This document shows, in pieces, positions 33,437 through 41,676 of a stretch of DNA of 64,000 nt. Position numbers and translations under genes: made by a program. Under the pieces are notes generated by a model. It did no database searches. It saw nothing but the letters and a program-made list of their open reading frames with translations, and had not been told where the DNA came from. Origin of the DNA: Silanimonas sp044377035 (lineage in GTDB: Bacteria; Pseudomonadota; Gammaproteobacteria; Xanthomonadales; Xanthomonadaceae); assembly GCF_044377035.1 (NCBI RefSeq), contig NZ_JBILJW010000002.1, positions 124,001-188,000 on the forward strand, read 5' to 3'. Each line of letters opens with the position of its first letter. Within the stretch, counting starts at the first letter, position 1.

Positions 33437-36313
33437 ATGTCCACCAAGCGTCACAAGAGCCTCGCGCGCCTCCCGCTCGCCCTGGCCGTCATGACCAGCC
33501 TGTACGGCCCCTACCTGTTCGCCCAGCAGGCCGACCAGGACGAAACCACTGAAGAATCGACGCAGGACGGCGAGCAGCCCAAGCAGCTCGAGAAGGTCAC
33601 CGTCACCGGCTCGCTCATCAGCCGCCTCGGTTTCGACAGCGTCTCGCCGGTCCAGATCATCACCGCTGACACGAGCGCCACGCTCGGCCAGCTCGACACC
33701 ACCTCGATCCTGCAGACGTCCAACGTCGCTGCCGGTTCGACCCAGATCAGCAACCAGTTCTCGGGCTTCGTAGTCGAGGGCGGTAACGGCGTCCAGACCC
33801 TGTCGCTGCGCGGCCTCGGTGCGAACCGCACCCTCGTCCTGCTCGACGGCCGTCGTCCGGGCCCGGCCGGTACCCGCGGCCAGGTCGGCGCGTTCGACCT
33901 CAATGTCATCCCGAGCGTCATCCTGCAGCGCGTCGAGCTGCTGAAGGACGGCGGCGGTTCGGTCTACGGTTCCGACGCCGTCGCCGGCGTGGCCAACCTG
34001 ATCACCCGCAAGTCGGTCGACCGCACGGTCGTGACCTTCGACACCGACCTGCCGGAGCAGTCGGGTGGCTCGAACTACTCGATCGCCGGCGCCACCGGCT
34101 GGGACTTCGACAACGGCAGCGTCGTCGCCGCCTTCCAGTGGTGGGATTCCGAGCCGCTGCTGCGCGAAGACCGTGACTTCCTGAACTGCCCGCAGGACCT
34201 CGTCCGCAACGCCAACGGCCAGATCATCGACCGCGTCGACCGCTCGATCATCGGCAATACCTCGCTCGGCGGCTGCAACAACCTGTACGCCAACACGGTC
34301 ATCGACGCCGTCACCGGCCTGCGCTACATCCCGTCGCCGGACGGCTCGACCGTCGGCCCGATCCCGGGCTACCGCCCGCGCGGCAACTCGAACGCGATCG
34401 GTGGCAACCCGGCGTTCTACCAGGACGTGCTGAACTTCGACTTCGTCGGTTCGTCGCACGTCTTCTCGGGTCAGGAGCGCGCCAGCCTGTTCTCGTCGGC
34501 TGATTTCACCTTCGGTGATATCAACTGGACCGGCCAGCTGCTCTACACCAACCGCCAGACCGAATCGCGCCAGTTCCGCCAGTTCTTCCCGGCGATCGAC
34601 GGCCGTCCGTTCGGCTTCACCGGCGTGATCCAGCCGATCATGCCGTTCAAGTCGGACCAGAACATCGACGTCGACTACTGGTACTTCGCCTCGGGCTTCA
34701 ACGGTGGCTTCGGTGACACCTCGTGGGGCTGGCGCTTCGACACCACGTACAGCCGCTCGAGCGGTGACTACGAAGTGCTCGCCATCAACCGCGACCTGAC
34801 CGGCGACGTGCAGCTCGACCGCAACGGCGGCGGCATCCCGATCAACTACCTGTCGCCGGCGCTGCTCAACGGCTCGGGCATGCAGGGCCTGATCGACCGC
34901 ATCGGCCAGTACCACACCGGCAACACCGTCTACACCCAGATGGTCGCCAACGGCACCATCAACGGTGACCTGTTCGAGACCCCGGCCGGCATCGCCGGTG
35001 CCGCCTTCGGCACCGAGTTCCGCCGCATCTCGATCGACGACACGCCGAGCGCGTTCGAGCAGTCGGGCAGCGCGTGGGGCCAGAGCGGCGCCCAGCCGAC
35101 CCGCGGCAAGGACTACATCTCCGAAATCTTCGGCGAAGTCGAAGTCCCGGTGCTGGCCGGCCTGCCGCTGGTCGAGCAGCTGACCTTCAACGGTTCGGCC
35201 CGCGTGTTCAAGTACGACACCGTCGCCAACTCCGACTCCGTGTGGAAGGTCGGCATGGGCTGGCAGATCATCCCGTCGCTGCGCCTGCGTGCCACCAACG
35301 GCACGTCGTACCGCGCTCCGGGCCTGTACGAGCTGTACCTGGGCAACCTGACCAGCTTCGTCGGCCAGCTCGGCATCGACCCCTGCATCGACTGGGGCAA
35401 CGCCACCAACCCGAACATCCGCACCAACTGCGCCGCCGCGGGCATTCCGCAGAACTACACGGGCGCCGGTTCGTCGGCCACCATCATCACGGGTGGCGGC
35501 CTGGGCGTCGTGAAGCCGGAGACCTCGAAGTCGTTCACCACCGGCCTCGTGTTCACCCCGGAGTTCGCCAACGTCAGCGCCTCGCTGGACTACTTCGAGA
35601 TCGAAGTGCGTGACCAGATCAGCACGCTGGGCGGCGGCGCGATCGTCGGCAGCTGCTACGCCCTGCCGGTGTTCCCGAACGAGTTCTGCAACCTGTTCAC
35701 CCGTAACCCGGGCAACGCGACGGTCAATCCGTTCAACATCACGAACGTCCGCGCTTCGTACGTCAACATCAACCGCCAGCTCGTCCGCGGTTATGACCTG
35801 AACGTGCGTTGGGATGGCGACTTCAGCTTCGGCAAGGTCGAAGTCGAAAGCCAGTTCACGTACACGATGGAAGACATCGAGCAGCTGTTCAGCAGCGCGC
35901 AGGCCAGCGGTTTCAACAACAACGACCGCAACACCGAGATCAGCCGTCCGGCCCTCGTCGGCAGCATCCGCTCGGCCCTCGTGCGTGGTGACTACACGTA
36001 CACCTGGGGCATGCGTTACGTCGACGAAACCGACAACCTCGGCGTGGGTGGCTTCGTCACCCCGGCGACGTACTTCGGCAACGCCAACCCGGTGTACGAC
36101 AGCAAGGCCGAGGCTGCGATCTACCACAGCTTCTCGGTGCTGTACCGCCAGGCCGATTGGGACGTGCTGGTCGGTCTCGACAACGCGTTCGACAAGAAGC
36201 CGCCGACGGTCTCGACCGGTACTGCGACGCGCTTCGGCAACACGCCGGCGTTCGCCACCCAGTACGACTGGATGGGCCGTTCGCTGTTCGCCCGCTTCAA
36301 CTACCGCTTCTAA
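33437..36313 (+). CDS. TonB-dependent outer-membrane receptor 1
   Basis: The product is 958 aa. I chose the ATG at 33437 because a GGAG lies 9 nt before it and the signal peptide (LPLALAVMTSLYGPYLFAQQ) follows. A TonB-box-like region (LEKVTVTGS) precedes the plug (about residues 55-185: SLRGLGANRTLVLLDGRRPG, KDGGGSVYGSDAVAGVANLI). The barrel ends in aromatic RFNYRF. Codon use is strongly biased (Ser almost only TCG or AGC), suggesting high expression. The type resembles large xanthomonad receptors; its ligand is unknown. A strong terminator follows. Confidence 0.92.
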   Translation: MSTKRHKSLARLPLALAVMTSLYGPYLFAQQADQDETTEESTQDGEQPKQLEKVTVTGSLISRLGFDSVSPVQIITADTSATLGQLDTTSILQTSNVAAGSTQISNQFSGFVVEGGNGVQTLSLRGLGANRTLVLLDGRRPGPAGTRGQVGAFDLNVIPSVILQRVELLKDGGGSVYGSDAVAGVANLITRKSVDRTVVTFDTDLPEQSGGSNYSIAGATGWDFDNGSVVAAFQWWDSEPLLREDRDFLNCPQDLVRNANGQIIDRVDRSIIGNTSLGGCNNLYANTVIDAVTGLRYIPSPDGSTVGPIPGYRPRGNSNAIGGNPAFYQDVLNFDFVGSSHVFSGQERASLFSSADFTFGDINWTGQLLYTNRQTESRQFRQFFPAIDGRPFGFTGVIQPIMPFKSDQNIDVDYWYFASGFNGGFGDTSWGWRFDTTYSRSSGDYEVLAINRDLTGDVQLDRNGGGIPINYLSPALLNGSGMQGLIDRIGQYHTGNTVYTQMVANGTINGDLFETPAGIAGAAFGTEFRRISIDDTPSAFEQSGSAWGQSGAQPTRGKDYISEIFGEVEVPVLAGLPLVEQLTFNGSARVFKYDTVANSDSVWKVGMGWQIIPSLRLRATNGTSYRAPGLYELYLGNLTSFVGQLGIDPCIDWGNATNPNIRTNCAAAGIPQNYTGAGSSATIITGGGLGVVKPETSKSFTTGLVFTPEFANVSASLDYFEIEVRDQISTLGGGAIVGSCYALPVFPNEFCNLFTRNPGNATVNPFNITNVRASYVNINRQLVRGYDLNVRWDGDFSFGKVEVESQFTYTMEDIEQLFSSAQASGFNNNDRNTEISRPALVGSIRSALVRGDYTYTWGMRYVDETDNLGVGGFVTPATYFGNANPVYDSKAEAAIYHSFSVLYRQADWDVLVGLDNAFDKKPPTVSTGTATRFGNTPAFATQYDWMGRSLFARFNYRF

Positions 36314-36332
36314 GCGGCAGCTGAGCTGACGG

Positions 36333-36360
36333 AAAACGGCCGGGTTCGCCCGGCCGTTTT
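36333..36360 (+). terminator. Intrinsic terminator after TonB receptor 1
   Basis: AAAACGGCCGGG / CCCGGCCGTTTT makes a 12-bp perfect stem with a TTCG loop, 19 nt past the stop codon. The 126-bp remainder up to 36486 shows no clear promoter. Confidence 0.9.
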
Positions 36361-36486
36361 CTTTGGGCGGGAGGGGCCTTCACACACTTCCCCCTGCCTT
36401 TCTGCACATCCACTGAACACGACTCCGCGCCACACTCGGCCGGTCGTCTTCCGACACGTCCACCCTCGCCCTTCCAGAGACCCCCT

Positions 36487-38544
36487 ATGCGATCCGCAGT
36501 TCTCTCCAGCCTCGCCTTCGCGGCGATGGCCGCGGCAGGCGGCAGCGCCGCCCGCGATCCGATCCCCGTCGACGCCTTCGCGAAGATGCCGGAAATCCAG
36601 TCGCTCTCGATGAGCAGCGACGGCAAGCGCATCGTCGCGCTGATCGGCAAGGCCGACGCCGAGGAATTCGAAACCTCCCTCGCCACCTGGGACCTCGACA
36701 ATCTTGGCGCGGGTCCGACGGTCACGGCTTCCGGCGACCGCATGAAGTTCATCAGCGCCTCGGCGCTGAAGTCCGACCACATCTTCGTCGTCGGCCGTCA
36801 GGAGTTCACCGGCGCGATCGGTGAGTGCGGCGGCGAAGGCCAGTCGATCGGCAACACCAAGACCTTCGTCACCAAGGCCTACCTCACCGACAGCACGCAG
36901 TCGTCGTTCGATGAAGCCTTCGCCGACAAGGGCCGCGCCATGGGCGTCAGCGACCTGCAACAGCGCTGTTTCGAAATCTTCGGATCGGCGGGGCTGGTGA
37001 ACCAGCTGCCGCTGGACCCGGAGAACGTGCTGGTGCAGCAGACCAACATGGGCACGCTGCGCACCGACTACTACCGCTTCAACCTCCGCACGCAGGCCAC
37101 GGAGCTGGTCTACCGCGCCGGCGGCCGCGCCACGCCCGGCCTGTTCGACCCGCGCACCGGCGACCTGCTGACCAAGAACGAACTCGAAGCCGTCGGCAGC
37201 ACCTTCGAGCAGCGCGTCCTGATCAAGAACCCGGAAACGGGCGAGTTCGAGGTGCATGACAACCTCACCCGCAAGATCAATGACCGCTTCGAGTTCAACT
37301 TCGTCGGTCGCGACGAGGCCACCGGCAAGTTCTATGTGCTGACCGACCTGTTCTCGGACCTCGTGCAGGCGCGCATGTACGACCCGAAGACCCGCGAGTT
37401 CGACGACGAGCCGCTGATCGCGCATCCGGAGTTCTCGATCGCCAACATCGTCCTCGGCACTCGCCCCAGCGACTTCAACAAGGTCCTGGGCTACACCGTC
37501 GCCGCGATGAACATCGAGACGACCTGGGTGGAGCCGGGCTTGGCCGCCATCCATGAAGGCCTGAAGCAGGCCTTCCCGGGCCAGCAGGTCAACGTGTTGA
37601 GCTACACCGACGACCGCAAGAAGTTCCTGTTCAGCACCGAGAGCAACCGCCATCCGCCGCGTTACTTCCTGCTGGTCGACGGCAAGCAGGTGCTGCCGCT
37701 GGGCACGGAGCGCACCGGCATCGACCCGAACGACATCGGCGAACAGCGCTGGGTGACGTGGACGGCCCGCGATGGCATGAAGATCCCGGGCATCCTCGAC
37801 CTCCCGGCCGGCTGGACGCCGGAGCAGGGCCCGCTGCCGACCATCATCCACCCGCACGGCGGCCCGTGGTCGCGCGACGTCGGCGGCTGGGACGCGAGCG
37901 GCTGGGTGCCCTTCCTGACCTCGCGCGGCTACGCCGTGCTGCGCCCGCAGTACCGAGGCTCCTCGGGCCTCGGCCGTCGCCTGTGGCTCAGCGGTGACGC
38001 CGAGTGGGGACAGAAGATGCAGGACGACAAGGACGACGGCGCCGCGTGGCTGGTCGAGCAGGGCATCGCCGATGCGGATCGCATTGCCATTTTCGGCTAC
38101 TCCTACGGTGGCTTCGCCGCCGCCGCCGCAGTGGTTCGCGAGAACAGCCCCTACGCCTGCGCCATCTCGGGCGCGCCGGTCACCGACCTCGCCCGCCTCG
38201 GCAACACGTGGAGCGAGAACCGCCTGCAGCGCATCGTCCAAGGCACCACCGTGAAGGGCATGGACCCGATGCAGAACACGGACAAGGCCAACATCCCGGT
38301 ACTGCTGTACGTGGGTGACCGCGACGTCCGCACGCCGGCCTGGCACGCGCAGAACTTCTACAACGCCGTCAAGGACAAGGTGCCGGCGAAGTTCGAACTG
38401 ATCGCCGACCAGCCGCACAGCCTGCCGTGGTATCCGCGCCAGGTGGACCAGGGCCTGACGCTCATCGAGAACTTCCTCAACAACGAGTGCAAGATGGCGA
38501 CGTCGAACCGCGCGCCCGCCGCGAGCACCAGCACCGGCCACTGA
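36487..38544 (+). CDS. Secreted S9 (prolyl oligopeptidase family) serine peptidase
   Basis: The product is 685 aa. A signal peptide (MRSAVLSSLAFAAMAAAGGS) directs it to the periplasm. Residues 30-400 are a beta-propeller-like region. The C-terminal alpha/beta hydrolase has HPHGGPWSRD (oxyanion region), Ser in FGYSYGGFAA, Asp in GDRDVRTPAWH and His in DQPHSLPWYPRQ. Family members cleave short peptides or N-terminal acylated/dipeptide units. Its place between two TonB receptors suggests it processes imported peptides. Confidence 0.92.
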   Translation: MRSAVLSSLAFAAMAAAGGSAARDPIPVDAFAKMPEIQSLSMSSDGKRIVALIGKADAEEFETSLATWDLDNLGAGPTVTASGDRMKFISASALKSDHIFVVGRQEFTGAIGECGGEGQSIGNTKTFVTKAYLTDSTQSSFDEAFADKGRAMGVSDLQQRCFEIFGSAGLVNQLPLDPENVLVQQTNMGTLRTDYYRFNLRTQATELVYRAGGRATPGLFDPRTGDLLTKNELEAVGSTFEQRVLIKNPETGEFEVHDNLTRKINDRFEFNFVGRDEATGKFYVLTDLFSDLVQARMYDPKTREFDDEPLIAHPEFSIANIVLGTRPSDFNKVLGYTVAAMNIETTWVEPGLAAIHEGLKQAFPGQQVNVLSYTDDRKKFLFSTESNRHPPRYFLLVDGKQVLPLGTERTGIDPNDIGEQRWVTWTARDGMKIPGILDLPAGWTPEQGPLPTIIHPHGGPWSRDVGGWDASGWVPFLTSRGYAVLRPQYRGSSGLGRRLWLSGDAEWGQKMQDDKDDGAAWLVEQGIADADRIAIFGYSYGGFAAAAAVVRENSPYACAISGAPVTDLARLGNTWSENRLQRIVQGTTVKGMDPMQNTDKANIPVLLYVGDRDVRTPAWHAQNFYNAVKDKVPAKFELIADQPHSLPWYPRQVDQGLTLIENFLNNECKMATSNRAPAASTSTGH

Positions 38545-38569
38545 TCGACCATCGATCGGTGTTTCCTTC

Positions 38570-38594
38570 GAAGCCCGGCCTCGCGCCGGGCTTC
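38570..38594 (+). terminator. Intrinsic terminator after the S9 peptidase
   Basis: GAAGCCCGGC / GCCGGGCTTC forms a 10-bp stem with a CTCGC loop, 26 nt past the stop. The same 25-bp sequence recurs exactly at 41586-41610. Confidence 0.85.
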
Positions 38595-38726
38595 GTCGTT
38601 TGGGGCCGCGCCGCCTCCCACACAAATCTTTCACACTCCTGCTAGCCTCTCCCTAGGGCTCGTCACTGTGTGGGGACACAACGGACGGACGCCTTGACCA
38701 CCACATCGAATGGGGAGATTCGAATC
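38595..38726 (+). promoter_or_regulatory. Promoter and leader region of TonB receptor 2
   Basis: This 132-bp gap holds CTAGCC/CCTAGG-like stretches and an imperfect inverted repeat TGTGTGGGGACACA at about 38667-38680. No convincing -35/-10 pair is seen. A GGGGAG Shine-Dalgarno lies 9 nt before the ATG at 38727. Confidence 0.35.
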
Positions 38727-41564
38727 ATGCAGATCAGGAAGCACCCGGCACGTTCACCGCTGTTCGTCGCCACGCTCACCGCGCTAGCCCTGGGGATCAG
38801 CCTCCCGGCTCTGGCGCAGAACGCGTCCAGCACCGACGACGACGCGACGGAGCGCGAGGCGAAGCGGCTGGAGGCCGTCCAGGTCGTGGGCTCGCGCATC
38901 AAGCGCTCGACGATCGAAGGGCCGTCCCCGGTCACCATCATCAGCAACGACCAGCTGCAGCGCGAGGGCTTCGTCACCGTCGCGGAAACGCTGGAGACCA
39001 TCACGCAGAACGCGGGCTCGGTCCAGAACGAGTTGAACTCGGCCGGCGGCTTTACGCCGAACGGCTCGCCGGTGAACCTGCGCGGCCTCGGCGCCGGCCG
39101 CACGCTGTTGCTCATCAACGGCCGCCGCGCGGCCGACTATCCGTTCCCGTACAACGGCCAGAGCAACTTCCAGAACTTCAACAACATCCCGACCGCGGCG
39201 GTCGAGCGCATCGAGATCCTGAGTGGCGGCGCGTCCGCGATCTACGGCTCCGATGCCGTCGCGGGCGTGATCAACGTCGTGCTGCGCAAGGACTTCCGCG
39301 GCGACGTGGCCAAGCTCCGCACCGGAACGTCGACCGAAGGCGGCGGTGATTTCGCCGACCTGCAGTGGGTCGGCGGGCGCACCGGGGATCGCTGGAGCCT
39401 CACCTACGCCCTCCAGTACTACGCGGATGAGCCGGTCTACGCGTTCCAGCGCGACTTCATGGATTCCCGCCTCGACAACCCGCTGCCGCCGGACATCGTC
39501 GGCATCCAGCCCGGCGCCGGCCTGCGCATCAACCGCATCGGCCTGCCCACCGGCTCGACCTCGTTCATCGCGCCGCCGGCGGGCACCTGCGCGCGCTTCG
39601 GCGGCGAATACGTCGACTGGACCTATCGCGCCGTCAACGCCGCGACTGGCCTGCCCTTCACGCAGGGCAATGCCTGCGGCTACTTCGACGACGTGGGCTA
39701 CCAGTCTGTCGCCAACGGCAACAACGATCTGTCCGGCTACCTGTTCGGCAACCTCGACTTCGACAACGGCATGCAGGCCTGGGCCAGCGTGATGGGCTTC
39801 CAGTCACGCTCCAAGCTCACCGGCGGCGTCGAGTTCATCAGCGGCCCGCATACGGACGGCGTGGGCGTGACCAGCACCTTCTTCGCGACGAACCCGGAGA
39901 TCAACGGCAACGTCCAGATCCAGCGCATCTTCACGCCGCAGGAGTACGGCGGCATTGAAGGAACGTTGCAGCGCTTCAAGGAGTCCTCGCTCGACCTCGC
40001 ATTCGGCCTGCGCGGCACCCTCGCCGATCGCTTCGACTGGGAAGCGACGGTCGGTCGCGCCGACTACCGGGCGACCCGCACGCGCCCGCGCCTCGACGGC
40101 TCCGCGGTGACCGACTTCTTCTTCGGCCCGCGCCTGAACACCACCGGCACGCCGCGGCACCTGCTGAACCTCGAGCGCTTCTACCGGCCGCTGACGCCGG
40201 CCGAGTACGCCTCGATCTCGACCAACCTGAAGTACGAGTCGGAGTCCTACGTCAACCAGGGCAACGTCGTGCTGAGCGGCGAACTGTTCGAGCTGCCGGC
40301 CGGCGCCGTAGGCTTCGCGACGGTCTTCGAAGTCACCCAGCAGGGCTACGACCTCGATTCCCCACCGGAAATCCTGCCGACCAACCGCCTGGCCTACAAC
40401 CTGACGGGCACCAATGGCGGTGGTGATCGCGATCGCTACGCCATCGGCTTGGAAACCAGCCTGCCCCTGCTCGACTCGCTGCGCGCGACGATCGCCGCGC
40501 GCTACGACAAGTACGACGACATCACCAACGTGGACGACGCCCGCACGTGGGCCACCGGCCTCGAATGGCGCCCCTTCGACTCGCTGCTGGTCCGCGGCAA
40601 CCTGTCGACGAGCTTCAAGGCGCCGGACATGCACTACGTCTACAACGAGGGCAGCGGCAGCTTCAGCAACGCCCTCGACACCTTCCGCTGCCTGTCGACC
40701 GGCGGCACCCCGGGCACGTCCACCTGCGCGGGCGCCATCTACACCTACTCGGTCTTCGCGACCAGCCGCGGCGAGCCGACGCTCGAGGAGGAAACGGGCC
40801 GCTCGTTCACCGGTGGGTTCGTCTGGGACATCACCGACACGATTTCCGCGTCGGTCGACTACTACGACATCAAACTCGAGGGCGCGGTCACCAACCTCAC
40901 GTCGACCTACATCCTCGACGCCGAGGCCGGCTGCCGCACGGGCTTGACGCGCACGCGCCAGCCCTACGCCTTCAACATCAACTCCGGCTTCTGCCAAGAG
41001 ATCATCAGCCGCGTGCAGCGCGCCCCCGCACCGGGTGAGCCGACCGACCGCATCACCGGTGTCCGTAGCGGCCCGGTCAACCAGGCCTACCAGCGCATCG
41101 ACGGCATCGACGCGTCGCTCCGCCACAGGCTGGAGACCGCCAACTGGGGCACGTTCGCCTTCAGCCTCGACTGGTCGCACGTGCTGAACTTCGAACTGCA
41201 GAGCTTCGCGACCGATCCGGTCCAGGAGGACTGGCGCGACGATCCGGGCAACTTCGATTTCCGCAGCCGCATGCGCGGCTCGGTGGCATGGGCTCGGAAC
41301 GACTGGACGGCCAACGTCTTCGCCACGCGCTACGGCAGCGTGCCCAACTGGCAGGAAACCGGACGCATCGCGCCCTACATCCTGTGGAACGTGAACGCGA
41401 CGAAACGCATCACCGAGCAGGCCTCCGTGGGCCTCTACGTCAACAATCTGCTCAACAAGTTCGCGCCGCGGGATGACGGCTTCAACAGCTATCCGTACTT
41501 CTGGCGCGCGTTCAGCCCGATCGGCCGCGAGGTCTCCGTCCAGTTCACGTACGCCCTGGACTGA
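38727..41564 (+). CDS. TonB-dependent outer-membrane receptor 2
   Basis: The product is 945 aa. The start at 38727 is set by the GGGGAG 9 nt upstream and the signal peptide (hydrophobic LFVATLTALALGISLPALAQ). A TonB-box-like LEAVQVVGSRI is followed by a plug domain (NLRGLGAGRTLLLINGRRAA, GGASAIYGSDAVAGVINVVL) and a large barrel ending FTYALD. The final residue is Asp instead of the usual aromatic, with Tyr and Phe close by. It is only distantly similar to receptor 1, so this is not a fresh duplication. Confidence 0.92.
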   Translation: MQIRKHPARSPLFVATLTALALGISLPALAQNASSTDDDATEREAKRLEAVQVVGSRIKRSTIEGPSPVTIISNDQLQREGFVTVAETLETITQNAGSVQNELNSAGGFTPNGSPVNLRGLGAGRTLLLINGRRAADYPFPYNGQSNFQNFNNIPTAAVERIEILSGGASAIYGSDAVAGVINVVLRKDFRGDVAKLRTGTSTEGGGDFADLQWVGGRTGDRWSLTYALQYYADEPVYAFQRDFMDSRLDNPLPPDIVGIQPGAGLRINRIGLPTGSTSFIAPPAGTCARFGGEYVDWTYRAVNAATGLPFTQGNACGYFDDVGYQSVANGNNDLSGYLFGNLDFDNGMQAWASVMGFQSRSKLTGGVEFISGPHTDGVGVTSTFFATNPEINGNVQIQRIFTPQEYGGIEGTLQRFKESSLDLAFGLRGTLADRFDWEATVGRADYRATRTRPRLDGSAVTDFFFGPRLNTTGTPRHLLNLERFYRPLTPAEYASISTNLKYESESYVNQGNVVLSGELFELPAGAVGFATVFEVTQQGYDLDSPPEILPTNRLAYNLTGTNGGGDRDRYAIGLETSLPLLDSLRATIAARYDKYDDITNVDDARTWATGLEWRPFDSLLVRGNLSTSFKAPDMHYVYNEGSGSFSNALDTFRCLSTGGTPGTSTCAGAIYTYSVFATSRGEPTLEEETGRSFTGGFVWDITDTISASVDYYDIKLEGAVTNLTSTYILDAEAGCRTGLTRTRQPYAFNINSGFCQEIISRVQRAPAPGEPTDRITGVRSGPVNQAYQRIDGIDASLRHRLETANWGTFAFSLDWSHVLNFELQSFATDPVQEDWRDDPGNFDFRSRMRGSVAWARNDWTANVFATRYGSVPNWQETGRIAPYILWNVNATKRITEQASVGLYVNNLLNKFAPRDDGFNSYPYFWRAFSPIGREVSVQFTYALD

Positions 41565-41585
41565 GCCGACACCTCCGCCGCCCCC

Positions 41586-41610
41586 GAAGCCCGGCCTCGC
41601 GCCGGGCTTC
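41586..41610 (+). terminator. Intrinsic terminator after TonB receptor 2
   Basis: The sequence is identical to the hairpin at 38570-38594, here followed by GTTTT. It lies 21 nt past the receptor stop. Confidence 0.88.
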
Positions 41611-41650
41611 GTTTTCCCGGGGCCTTGGCCGGGACTCAGGCGCCATCTGC

Positions 41651-41656
41651 GATAAT
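41651..41656 (+). promoter_or_regulatory. Candidate -10 box for metG
   Basis: GATAAT lies 20 nt before the metG ATG, in the short gap after the receptor terminator. No -35 at standard spacing stands out. The predicted leader would be about 13 nt and lacks a clear Shine-Dalgarno. Confidence 0.4.
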
Positions 41657-41676
41657 CGCCGCCTGCCTTCACCGCG

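Noticed and set aside
33362..36127. A 921-residue minus-strand open frame opposite TonB receptor 1
   Set aside because: It is an antisense shadow caused by strong codon bias of the receptor; composition is Val/Asp/Arg-rich with no domains.
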